From contig CP136068.1 of NCBI GenBank assembly GCA_032622095.1, positions 155,831,151 to 155,895,150 of the forward strand: a stretch of DNA of 64,000 bases. Direction: 5' to 3'. Positions 21,580 to 32,418 of this stretch are shown here, piece after piece. The notes under the pieces were generated by a model, which was not told the origin of the DNA, searched no databases, and was given only the letters and a program-made list of their open reading frames with translations. The position numbers and the translations under genes are program-made. This DNA is from Siphonodentalium dalli (taxonomy: Eukaryota > Mollusca > Scaphopoda > Gadilida > Siphonodentaliidae). Position 1 is the stretch's first letter. The number at the start of each line of letters is the position of its first letter.

Positions 21580-21974
21580 TAAAGGCCCACTTAATTTTTG
21601 AATGCCCGGATCATATTATTCACATCATATTCCATATTATGCAACAGGAACCAGAACAATATATGTATTCCACCGGAGTGTCCACCAAGTGATAGAGATT
21701 ATCATATTGACCCCAATACTTTCCCCGTCATTTATCCCAAAATGGATCATAATTCACCACTAAGAGAATGAGATAATCCCCTTCCATTGAGAATAATAAA
21801 TTTTCAGTACAGGACAGATTAAGCACACAACACACGTCAGTACCTTGACAAAAATAACATGTTGGCAGTTTATTTGACCGGATAAGTTGATAATATAATA
21901 TGTTGAAGCTTCCTCCTTCAAATGGTCTATAATATGGGATATGTTGTATATTCGAAAATTATAAGTGGGCCTTT
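21580..21974. repeat. Foldback MITE in the intron after exon b1
   Basis: The ends are inverted: aaaggcccacttaatttttg at the left and the complement of aaaggcccacttataatttt at the right. TTAA lies at or next to both ends. It explains the ORF tail beyond the exon b1 donor as non-genic. Confidence 0.65.
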
Positions 21975-22009
21975 TAATTAAAAGAAATGTCCTGGATTCC
22001 AGATCTCCA

Positions 22010-23716
22010 TCTATACTAATAAAACTAAATTTTGTTTGTTTGTTTTTCTGCTTATTGGCGACCAAATGGCTGGACCGTCATAGCTGAACATTTGTATATA
22101 GGGGTAATTTGACTTGGTGAGCATTATTAGATAGGTCCCGTTTACCTCAGATGTCTTAAAAGACCAGCTGAGACTCCGCACGGAATGTAGTTAACATGCT
22201 GGGTACAAAAGCAAGCAGATCGCTCTTTATTCATATCATATCAGGAATAGATCAATAGTGAACGATCTTTATTGTTAGTCTACACAGAGACCGCACTCAA
22301 CGTCAAACACCACCTAGAATAGAATAAGCGACCAGAACGCTCTTTATCCATACCATATCAGGAATAGATCAACAGTCAACCTACTCATCCATGCAGCAGA
22401 AGGGAGTAGAGCCCGAAGCCGCCATTGCACGCCGCCGCCGCCAGTCATATTGGCCACAAGCCGCCGCCAGCCATATTATTTCTAACGCCAGCCACATTTA
22501 AAAATCTCCGCCGCCGGAATTGTAAAATGGCTGAGCCGTGTGCATGGGCTTATATGTCAAGCACAACTGTACTGTGAATCGCAAAGAACTAAACCGCATT
22601 GCCTAATATTGGAATACTCGCATGGACATGTCATGGTTGTTATATTATCAGAACACCTGGCCCCTTAATGTGGAATAGACTATCCCAATGTATGCTGCCA
22701 TATAACTGAATGGGCGCATCCATTCGGTATTGAAAGGGTTAAAATATAAATTGTTTATATCGACAACACCCAGTCTCAGACATCACTGGCATTTGTCAAT
22801 ATATAGACATAAGAATAGAAAATAGTTTGAAATAATATATATCATTACTATCGGGTTCATCATTCAATGATGCATGGAGGATATCCACACTTTTTCAGTG
22901 GATATGGGTTATATCTCATGAGTGATGACAAAACATTGAATTTCCACGAGTGGCTTTAGCCACGAGTGGAAATTCAAATGTTTTGTCATCACGAATGAGA
23001 TTTAACCCATATCTACTGAAAAAGTGTGGATATTCTGTTTATTATATACTTTAATTACTTGCCTATGGCCCCCAATGAATGTCAATACATCAGAAATTTC
23101 ACCAGTGGGATATCACTTATATCTCACTAGTGGGATATCACTTATATCTCACTGCTAAAACCTTATAATTCATGGGCAAGTATATAATAAATGCATATAT
23201 CGCAAGATGACAGTGGTGATAGCAGTCTGAAGTCGATAGCTGCAGTCCCAATGTAACTACTTATACCGATTAGATGGGGAAACTATATAGTATATCCATG
23301 CCAGTCCTTCGTGAATTTTCGCCATAATGGAAAAGCCCAACATCAAAAGATTACGTGTGGTCTGGAATTATACGGGTTCACCACAAACGCTAAAAAAAAC
23401 GGCGTCTATAACCGGTAACAGGGGATTGGGAACATTTCGGAAACGAAAATACGCTGAATGATAACATTTCAGCCGGCTGAGCCGCCATATTTCGTCAGCC
23501 ACGAACGTCGTGACTGAGCCGGCTTAGCTGGCTAACCAGCCACGAAAATCGGTTGAGCCAGCCATGAAAACTATTTGTCGTGGCTTCGGGGTCTAGAAGG
23601 GAGGACCACCAATGTGGTGCACAAATAAGTTCTTTGAAATTATGTAAATGTATGTAAAAACACTCCAATTTATTTATAATCTTCTTTACCCGAGCAACGC
23701 CGGGTACACCAGCTAG
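22010..23716 (+). mobile_element. Non-autonomous Helitron (1707 bp)
   Basis: It starts TCTATACTAATAAAAC after A (22009) and ends with the classic 3' signature: a hairpin formed by cccgagcaacgccggg (23690-23705) followed by tacaccagCTAG (ending 23716) and then T. No Rep/helicase ORF remains. The cargo includes CCG-rich sequence (22419-22520) and two nested palindromes. Confidence 0.9.
22880..23192. repeat. Two nested palindromes inside the Helitron
   Basis: The first (about 22880-23033) has arms containing ggatatccacactttttcag and the inverse, with a centre at cgagtggctttagccacgag. The second (about 23038-23192) has arms tttattatatactttaatta / inverse around acttgcctatg and cagtgggatatcacttatat repeats. 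Both look like MITEs that inserted side by side. Confidence 0.7.
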
Positions 23717-24158
23717 TAACAAATCAAATTTGATCCAACATTCGCTTTGTTTCAGTGAAAATGTCGAAAATCAAATGCAACGCATAAACTAGACATACAA
23801 TTCAAAAGAAAGCAATTTCGTTAAAGAAAACTTCGCTCAATGAACCATCTAGTCTGCCCGTGCGGTGGGAGCCACTAACAGTTGTATACTCCAAATCCGA
23901 ATTGAGCAGAAGTGTACCTTACTCGTATTTAAATTCGCGCAGTACTATTTTTCGCTCAGTTTTGAATTCGCGCACTTTAAATTTGCGCACCTAACTGACA
24001 AAATTAATTTAGTAATATTTCTGTGATATTTTCGTATATCTTGGAGCTGATGACAATTTCGGTTCTTAGTCATTGGAGATAGTATATGTGTGATATAAAA
24101 CACCATCGCGGCGGATTTACATCGTGTAGACAAACTTGTAACTACATATGTCATAATT
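23717..24158. other. No recognisable feature
   Basis: Sequence between the Helitron end and the start of duplication unit A. I see no supported gene or repeat. Confidence 0.4.
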
Positions 24159-24787
24159 TTGTAAATATTGTTAGGCCAATGTATTCTCTTATATATGTGA
24201 GGCATCATGTATAAGAGAATGCACTGGGTTATAAGGTCAAGGTAAATATTGTTAGGCCAATGTATTCTCTTATATATTGATGCTCCATTTATAAGAGAAT
24301 GCACTAGGTTACAAGATCAAGATAAATATTGTTAGGCCAATTTATTCTCTTATATATGCGAGGCTCCATGTATAAGAGAATGCACTAGGTTATAAGGTCA
24401 AGGTAATATTGTTAGGCCAATATATTCTCTTATATATGTGAGGCTCCATATATAAGAGAATGCACTGGGTTATATGGTCAAGGTTAATATTGTTAGGCCA
24501 ATGTATTCTCTTATATATGCAAGGCTACATATTTAAGAGAATGCACTGGTTTATACGGTCATGGTAAATATTGTTAGGCCATATACTAGTATATGCGAGG
24601 CTCCATATGGGAGACTCGCATATATAAGAGAATACATTGGCATCTGTTGTAGGGTTTTCAACACATTTCAGGAAGCTCCAGTCATGGAACGGCCAGTCTG
24701 TTTTAGAGTGATTGTTTTCTTAGACCGGCTTCCCGTCGCCCAGTACTTCAATGCTACTCTAATAAAGTCACTCCCATTATGGAAGGG
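24159..24787 (+). repeat. TTAA MITE with internal ~75-80-bp tandem array (unit A, left end missing)
   Basis: About six units with the core attgttaggccaatgtattc and ttatatatgcgaggctcca, each an imperfect hairpin. The right end ...ggaaggg abuts TTAA at 24788-24791. The left TIR is absent because the duplication begins inside the array. The right end lies 21-25 bp before exon a2, next to its polypyrimidine tract. Confidence 0.8.
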
Positions 24788-24812
24788 TTAATTTCATTCA
24801 TTCTACTTACAG

Positions 24813-24967
24813 GACAGCAGTGGTCGTAAATATTTAACGGACAATGAATTGGCCACCCAGATAGCATTGTTTCTGAGTTCCGAGGATGGACTGAACCCAA
24901 TGGATTATTCTCTGTTTGCTTTAAGCTTGGGACTTGGTGAACAGAAAATACAACAGATACGGATCGA
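24813..24967 (+). CDS. Death-fold module copy 2, exon a
   Basis: 155 bp, two codons longer than copy 1. The acceptor ttctacttacag ends at 24812 and the donor GTAAGT starts at 24968. It enters in phase 0 and leaves in phase 2. About 51 residues: SSGRKYLTDNELATQIALFL, then SSEDGLNPMDYSLFALSLGL and EQKIQQIRI, the first three helices of a death-domain-like fold. It is almost identical to copy 3. The splice donor region is itself tandemly repeated downstream (donor-like GTAAGT at 24968, 24997, 25029 and 25061). Reading past the first donor gives an immediate TAA. The upstream exon is unknown. Phase allows joining to exon b1 of copy 1. Confidence 0.72.
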
Positions 24968-25075
24968 GTAAGTATGGTACACGAGATACGCATCGAGTAA
25001 GTTTCGGTACACGAATCATACACATCGAGTAAGTACGGTACACGAAAATATACGCATCGAGTAAGTAGGGTGACA
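24960..25075 (+). repeat. Tandem ~29-32-bp repeats of the 5' splice site
   Basis: catcgagtaagt followed by cggtacacga is present four times, with donor-like GT at 24968, 24997, 25029 and 25061. The repeat includes the last exon bases. Copy 3 has the same structure at about 40270-40390. Copy 1 has a single donor. Confidence 0.85.
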
Positions 25076-26976
25076 CGGATTGCTCGAATATCTGAATATG
25101 TTAACGCTTTCTATATATACCAAAGCATCATTGATTAGTAGTTATCTTATAGGATATATATACATCAGTATCTACTATAGATAAACAGACCTCCAGGCCA
25201 TTTAATTAACCCTTTGAGTGCCAGGTCCGATTTTTGTATCAACCCATATACCCTGTGCCAATGCATTCTCTTATATATGCGAGTCGACCATAGGTCGCCT
25301 CGCATATATAAGAGAATGCATTGGCTTAACATTTTTTTTTTTTTTTTTTTACAGTTCTTTTTACAATTTTAATATATTTTATTATATTCTTTAACAGACT
25401 TATTGTGTAGGTTTAGGGCCGTTAATATCGGCCCCTGGCACTCAAAGGGTTAAAAAATTAATAGGGCCTTCAAAGGGCTATATAGTATCCGAAAGAAAGG
25501 GTCAGGTTATTATGTTTTCAACTTTTGGGTCAACGAGACAAAAAATCCACTGCAGATCAGATTATTAATTTTGAACATATCTCATAACATTTATCATCCA
25601 GATTGTGTGTCCATGTCCATGGGTGTTTCAATCTAGCTCCATGTGCGTTGATAACCAATTACTGATAAGCTATATATAATGTAGTTCCATGCAGTTGTAA
25701 TCAAATTTCCAACCCAAAGTGTGGGGGGAGTGAACGGAATGTTTCACTCATTCAAGCCTGAGGTTAGTGTGCCTGTCATTTGCAGAATGAGGGTGAATTT
25801 AGTGACGCTAAACAAGTAAGTACAGGCTAAAATTGCTTCACTGCACCAAACAAGTGAATATTGCAATTTCTACAATTTTGCATTGCAGGCAAACATCACA
25901 AAATTCACCTTCTGGTGACCTCATTCTGTATGGCCTCATCTGCTATGGGGGACATCGACTCATATTGAAGTTCCCAAATGGAGAATATTGTGATCGTTAG
26001 GAACCTCGATTATGGAGTTGGTTGTCTGTCAATTTGGGGGTATAGAGAAACTAAATTAAAAAATAAATAGAATCTATGTGAAGAAGTTTCTATAGAAATT
26101 TGATAATAAAGAAACTTTCCAGAGAAGATGAGGCCTAAGCAGAATGAGGTTAAATGCAATTCATCAATTCCAGCCCATGCCTTTGGACTACTTAGCTATT
26201 GATAAGGCTATATTATTTTATGTTGTCTCTTATGCCAATGTGCAGATAATCTGATAAAGAAAGCTATGGTATCTAATTTAAAATAAAGATCAACAATACA
26301 CATCACATGATATTAACAGTAGACTTGGACATCTGTGCTGCCTTGCACATCTGAAGATATCACTCTACAGATGGTCTGAGGTCATTATAAATGTTATTGG
26401 TTTAATAGAGATGTCAGCTTTCAACATAAACAATTCCTGAGATTTGTTGACAGCTCTGCTATATAATTGATATTAATGGGTCAGCAGTGAGGTGGCTTAT
26501 CTTGATCTATATTGTTGGTAGAATTTGATATATTATCATTGTAAACTTAAATTGGACTCTCTTAACCCAAGTATTCCATGTCCAGGTCACCTTTAACATT
26601 TAACCCAAGGCTGTGTTGGTGCAGCATTACAGATCCTGTACCAGTGCATTCTCTTATATAAATGCGAGTGACCCATAAATTCCAATAATTTGTGTTATGT
26701 ACATTTGTCTATAATAGAACATAACAGTATACTCTATAATTCAACACCAAAACTCTCATTTATGATTCCGATCAGAGTATATTTACTATCGCCAAGGGAT
26801 GGGTTAACATCTGCCGATCGTGATCGTCCTCTCGTTTTTTATTATATTGAATTCTCTTTGCATTTATTTCATATCGTTTTGACATTTTAGAGGTATGGTA
26901 CAACAAGAATTTTTGTTTAAGCCTTCCATAACAAAATGATAATCTTTTTTATTTATAAATATGTCTAATTTATTAA
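25076..26976. other. Intron of death-fold copy 2, proximal part
   Basis: Non-coding. It holds the TTAA MITE at 25210-25449 and an inverted pair of cagaatgagggtgaatttag-type sequence (about 25780-25950). The stretch about 25960-26160 is also present in unit B at about 40540-40745. 26165-26835 has no counterpart that I see. Confidence 0.6.
25210..25449. mobile_element. piggyBac-like MITE, 240 bp
   Basis: 16-bp TIRs CCCTTTGAGTGCCAGG and complement are flanked by TTAA on both sides (25206-25209, 25450-25453). The interior has the perfect ...cattctcttatatatgcgag hairpin and a T run at 25329-25350. Unit B shows the empty site (ccatttaaataattaatag near 40510-40530). TTAA targets plus a CCC start suggest piggyBac mobilisation. 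Confidence 0.85.
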
Positions 26977-27227
26977 CCCTTCCATGGCCGGAGCTTCCTG
27001 ATATTTTGCGAAAACCCTGTGCCAATGCATTCTCAATATGCGAGTCTCCCATAGGGAGCCTCGCATATATAAGAGAATAAATTGGCTAACAATATTTACC
27101 TTAAACAATATTTACTTTAACTCTTAAGCCAGTGCATTCTCTTATATATGCGAGACTCGCATATATAAGAGTTGCACTGGCACATTATCTTTAATGCTGC
27201 ACCAGCGCAGCTCCCATCATCAAAGGG
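26977..27227. mobile_element. TTAA MITE, 251 bp (unit A)
   Basis: TTAA at 26973-26976 and 27228-27231. The ends cccttccatggccggagctt and complement of ccctttgatgatgggagctg are imperfect TIRs. Two internal hairpins of the ctcttatatatgcgag type. The unit B counterpart is at 48636-48898. Confidence 0.8.
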
Positions 27228-27566
27228 TTAAGGAATAATCTGTTTCCTAATGTAATTACACAGTTTAAGGACATTTGCCTAATCACAAATTTATAAATCG
27301 CTTCTACAAAAGATTGTGGTTAGGCAAATGTCTTTCAAATTATATTTGGAAATACAGGTTATCCCTTATAATTACAGCTCAGCACAATACATCAATAAAA
27401 ATTGAGCACTTTATTGTGACGTTGCCGTGACAAAATTCCTACGCTCAACTGCCACATCGAAGTGACCTGCCCCTAATAATGTAATTATCCTATTTAAATA
27501 CATTTGCTGTTTCAAAGCTAATGGCAAAATACTATAGAAAATTAAGTGGGTGTAATTATTATGTCA
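27228..27566. other. Intron sequence with a foldback
   Basis: An inverted pair around 27250-27340 (gacatttgcctaatcacaaa and inverse). No gene. Confidence 0.5.
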
Positions 27567-28025
27567 TATGTGACCCGCCATATCAAATCCAGTCGGGATT
27601 TTTTTTTACCCTGTGCCAATGCATTCTCTTATATATGCGAGTCGACCATAGGTCGCCTCGCATATATAAGAGAATGCATTGGCCCAACAATTATTTACAA
27701 TTTTAATAATTTCTTCTTGTATTCTTTAACAATTTTATAATTTCACCCATACAGAGCCCCAGACAAACATGAGCAGACGACACTCTTCTATGTGCTTCTA
27801 TATATGTCTGGGGCTCCCTGCAGGGTAATGAATGTTTTTTTATTTTATGTCCTAAAAATTGTAAGAAACATTTATTTAAAAAACATGATAAAAAATTGTT
27901 AAGCCAATGCATTCTCTTATATATGCGAGGCGACCTATGGTCGACTCGCATATATAAGAGAATGCATTGGCACAGGGTAAAAAAAATCCCGAATTCCGAC
28001 TGGATTTGATATGGCGGGTCACATA
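27567..28025. mobile_element. Long-palindrome MITE upstream of exon b2
   Basis: Terminal inverted repeat tatgtgacccgccatatcaa and complement. Inside are two mirrored ~70-bp perfect hairpins (27605-27686 and 27903-27977) and a third agccccagaca/tgtctggggct hairpin (about 27757-27820). It ends about 120 bp before the exon b2 acceptor. The copy at 49291-49704 in unit B lacks part of the left TIR. Confidence 0.75.
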
Positions 28026-28143
28026 TTTGGTTTTCAAGATAATTTCAACAGCACAACACAGAAATATTTTTGATGTTATCCTTGTAACTGGAGGTCTAGA
28101 ACGATGAATACATCTCTAATAAGCCTTATACCTTCCACTTCAG

Positions 28144-28660
28144 TTACCACTACAGTGTGAGCGAGCAGGCATGTCAATCTTTCCTGTCTGCATATAGAAA
28201 ACTCAGAAACATCAAACAATTCCTAAAGAACGTGTATAAAGTGTTAGAATATCTTAACCTTGTTCAAGTAAGAATTAATCTCACGGAATTTCTTCAAGAA
28301 CTTAAAACTTCTCATGATGATGGCACTGATTCTTTGACGTTTCAAAAATCAGATGACAACACTAACAGCATGCACGTGACACACCCGGAGAGAAACAATG
28401 ATGTTAGCGAACAAGTTCGGCTATTTCCAGATATAGGCGAGGATGCCATGGATGAGATTCGGCCATTTCCGGGGAGAAACGAAGATAACTATCTGATGGA
28501 TAATTTAACGGACTTTATTCCATTTAGTGCATTGCAAGAACGCAATAGAAAAGATGTTCTGATGAATATCTGTAGTTTGTTATTTCCTACGTGGAATAGT
28601 TTCATAAAGTGTCTGCTGTATGGTGTTATAAAGGAATTTGTTTCGGACACGCGAATGTAA
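28144..28660 (+). CDS. Death-fold module copy 2, exon b (terminal exon)
   Basis: Acceptor ccttccacttcag ends at 28143. The single T completes the split codon from exon a2, and the frame runs to TAA at 28658-28660. Residues 1-~52 (SEQACQSFLSAYRKLRNIK, then FLKNVYKVLEYLNLV and NLTEFLQEL) give helices 4-6 of the death-domain-like fold. The rest is an acidic, Asn/Asp-rich linker with two FP-containing segments (LFPDIGED, PFPGRNED) and a hydrophobic tail (SLLFPTWNSFIKCLL) ending DTRM. Relative to copy 3 it has an in-frame 42-nt insertion encoding FIPFSALQERNRKD-like residues, so both frames are preserved. The linker is unrelated to the S-P-E repeats of copy 1. Intron length from exon a2 is 3176 bp. 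Confidence 0.72.
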
Positions 28661-29652
28661 TTTACAATCCATCTTTTACGATAAAAATTCGGAAATAATG
28701 GAGCGTTAAGATTTGGGAAAACATCTGACTTAAATCGCCGTCCAAATGTTGTACGGTTGTACCGGACATGTACAGAATAAGGTCCCCAGAGGGTGAATTA
28801 AATTCATCTTCTGGGGACCTCATTCTGCATGGATTTATCTGCCATGGGAGACCAAGCCTCAGATTTATGTTCCCATATGGTGAATATTGTGATCTGCACC
28901 CAATGGGCGCATTGTATATAGTAGCAATACTGTGAATAGTATGTCTGTCATTTGCAGAATGATGTCCACATGGGTGAATTTAGTGATGCTGTCCCGCATG
29001 GTGGGCTGGCATCACAAACTCACCCTCTGGGAACCTCATTTTGCTTAGGCCGCAACTGCTATGGGAGAGCTAGGATCAGATTGTTTGTTCACCAGTTGAA
29101 GTTGATGTTCTCCCATTAGTCACCTATATTATGCATTTTATCTTCTGCAAATTAGGGGATATAGAAACGTACTTCCCGGAATGGATAAAGTAACGAAAAA
29201 CAATGTTAATTTGAATCTAAAGATACTTCCCAGAAAATGAGCCAAAGCAGAATGATGCGGGATAGCATCACTAAATTCACCCTCTGTGGACCTCATTCTG
29301 CTTAGGCCCTCAACTGATATGGCAGACCTAGTATCGGATTGAAGTTCCCCAGTTGAAGTTGGTGATGTTCACCCATTGGGCACCTCAATTATGAATTTTA
29401 TCTTCTGCAAATTAGGGGATATTTTTAATTAATGCCATTTTCAATGTAATAAGTACTACTAATATACATCACTATCATATAATACTGCAATATAATAAAA
29501 TCTTGTATATTGCTTTTGTCATCCTCATAATATTATATATGTATATACATTCCATCATCAAAATAAATCTATCTACCTTAACATACAGAATAAAAATGTA
29601 AGATACTTAAAATCTTTATCATTGGTATCACACTGGCACCACGGAAGTCTGA
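28661..29652. other. 3' flank of copy 2 with foldback repeats
   Basis: Several inverted pairs of gaggtccccagagggtgaat and complement (28770-28835, 28950-29050, 29255-29305), a small MITE family also present at 25780-25950, 40730-40845 and 50405-50945. Possible poly(A) signals (aaataaa) occur near 29560. No further exon is seen. Confidence 0.6.
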
Positions 29653-29841
29653 AGTGACACCCATAATAATATTTATTATGATCTATTTATATGTCAGCTC
29701 TTGCAATTAGCCAAACAGCGTCGATATATAGTGACGGTATATTATAAGTTACGGGACGCTTATTGGTCGGATATGATGTCATGTGAGGCGAATTGGCTAA
29801 TTGCAAGAGCTGACATAATAAATATTATTATGGGTGTCACT
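29653..29841. repeat. Foldback MITE, 189 bp (unit A)
   Basis: agtgacacccataataatat at the left and its exact inverse at the right, with inner arms tcagctcttgcaattagcc and inverse. The counterpart is at 51625-51810. Confidence 0.85.
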
Positions 29842-30416
29842 TCAAATTAACTATCAAACTCAGCAAGTTGTCATACTTCTGATGATTTGGCCATTGACTC
29901 AATGCGTTGACGTTCAAAGTCCATGACGCGTCACTGTGACGTTACCACCCCCGTGTACGTGGTATCGCCAAAACCGAGGGTATCGCCAAAACCGAGAATA
30001 TGGGAAAGTCATTTTCACGTATATGATATGGGGATATGTGAATGAATGATAGCGCGATGCCTTGATCACACGCACGTGAATACCTTGATCTGTTGATCAC
30101 ACGCACTTGAATGCTGCCGTTTCGCATGCATGCAGCTAATCGGTTATTCGTTTAGTATTAACATGCTTGGAGTTTGTATATAGACCACACATGCCGGACG
30201 ACACGCTACGGCGTATCAACGATTTGTTATAATCATGTTTATTTTACAGACTGTATGACTCGTTCCCACTCGAGTAGACCGTTCCGCGACAATGAAACCG
30301 AATCATCTTATCGAATATGCATATATCGTATTGCTCCAAATTATGCAATTCTGGCTTTTTAAGAGTCCTCAGATAATATTGTAACGATTCTATGTTAACC
30401 TTAAACATCCGTACAT

Positions 30417-32342
30417 GGGTGATTCTCCCGTAAACGAGCAAACCCATGTCCTGCGTTATTAGTTCATCCTATGAAAAACAATGGCCACCATACATAAAAG
30501 TGATGGTAATGATCTTGTAGCTCACGATACAGGCATTTATTAGAGACATTTCGGGTTTAGTATGGACGTGTGACAACATATATGCCATGTGTATATTATA
30601 GACTACGCACCCCGAAACAGCATGTCCCAAATCAAAGGCATTCAACTTCCCTGATTGTTCCCATTCGCCAACGAACGATTTATCTTTAAACCAATTAATA
30701 TTCTTGTGCGGAATTTTGCACTGAACGCCATGCAATTCGTATAATTTTTATGAAATTAAATATTTAGTTAGTGGAAAGCATGTGAAGTCTTCCAAAAGCA
30801 TGTCCCGTTATATAGAATCATTACCCAAACGCACGATAAAGACGGCTGATATTTTCACCAGAAACATAGCTTGTTCATATCTATGGTTGCATCGTGGAGT
30901 AAATATCCTTTAATGTCTAGAAAAAATAAACCCAGGTTATGTTTCCTTGAATAATTTTTCAAAATCAACCTTTGAAACTAGAAATCGCTAGCGTATATTT
31001 ATTCAGCGTCATTACACAAACGCAGACCATTTAAATGTTACATGCTGTAGGCGAACGATTAAAAGTTTATTTCGAAAGCTCGCAGCGGTTGTTTGTTCAT
31101 AAACTAGTTCATTTTCGTAGGTGATGGATATTCAAAATATAAGAGCGCGCTGAAACGAAAATCGTCATTACCCAAACGCGTCATTACCCAAACACTCCTT
31201 CTGTTTGGGTAATGACACAATTTTAATTTTGAAATATCCAGAGACGCAAACACGATCTAACAAATAAAACATGTTAAGGGATGATCTGGGTGTAAATAAA
31301 AAGAACAAATATGACATATGGATTAGTTTTAGTGCGTTTATATAAAATCGGGGGGGGGGGGTGAGTGAATGAGTGGTGGGGTGGGGGGGGGGGTGATCAA
31401 CGGAATCTAACGAATTCTCTAAATGGATTGACGTTTACATCAAACAATCTCAGTGAGAAGCAGATGGCAGTTTGAAAAGTCAATTATTTCCGTACTTTTC
31501 AACAATCGTTCTGCCTGCGGGGCGATTTCCGGCTCGTGTGTTATAGCAACGGCGTCAAAATACACATTTTGGACCATCAGAATATCACACTGACAATGCT
31601 ATCTGATTGAGCGCACCGAGAAACCCCCAAATACCAAATTTCAGTTCAATATCTTGAAACATGTAAGAGAAATCCATCGACAATGTTTTCTACTCTAAAT
31701 TATCATTAAAATTTGGCGAACCGCTTGGGGAACAGACTTTGATTGACGTATGTTCACGTTGTCTACATCAGAGTTCCTCGATCGTTTGGAGTCAAACCAA
31801 GTGTACGAGGGACCAGGGCATGCCCGACTTGATAGGAATCGCCTTTTATGCGATCAAAATCTGTTTCCAATTATCATATCTGAACGCTGTATTCGTTGAC
31901 CTCTTAGAGAGTTTGAACTCTAAGTCACGCCCACAAAGCACATCAATTTCCACCACGTATATTCAAATGGCTGTATCTCATAGACGTCTCAACGTGCGGA
32001 GCTACGCAATACGTCGTTTGGACGGATACATCATCGGCTACTCAAACAATATATACTCATAACGATAATTCAACTATTAAAGGGCACATGTCAACAAGTT
32101 TTGGAGAAAGAGCGAATTTGACAATGACGTTGCCCTGATTCAACCCCAAAAAAACGTCATTGGCACATGCTGTAATGAACGACCTTGATTGACCTTGACC
32201 TGGCCCTATAATTTTGCCCAATGTCATTTTCGTGGTCACCAATATCTGTGCTACATACTCACATAAAATTCATCGGCATGTGACAAACTTTTTTTCCCCA
32301 GAATTTTCTGGACGAAATTGTTCATTTAATGGAGAATCACCC
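30417..32342. mobile_element. 1926-bp TIR element, first of a tandem pair
   Basis: It begins gggtgattctcc and ends ggagaatcaccc. The flank acat (30413-30416) is matched by acat after the second copy (34345-34348), so the pair behaves as one insertion that was later tandemly duplicated. It has an inner cgtcattacccaaacgc inverted set (about 31165-31220) and G runs at 31351-31391. The ORFs of 88 and 107 codons are not recognised. Confidence 0.75.
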
Positions 32343-32418
32343 ATATACGCAAATATTGCGTACGCAATTATGCAAGTACGCACATGTACGCAAGTATTGC
32401 GTACGCAAATATGCACAT
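32343..32418. repeat. 76-bp junction between the twin elements, gcgtacgcaa repeats
   Basis: Several tattgcgtacgcaa-type near-palindromes join the two copies and occur nowhere else that I see in the window. Confidence 0.7.

Noticed and set aside
21489-21692. ORF extension of exon b1 to 21692
   Set aside because: It begins with a strong GTAAGT donor and runs into a MITE at 21580.
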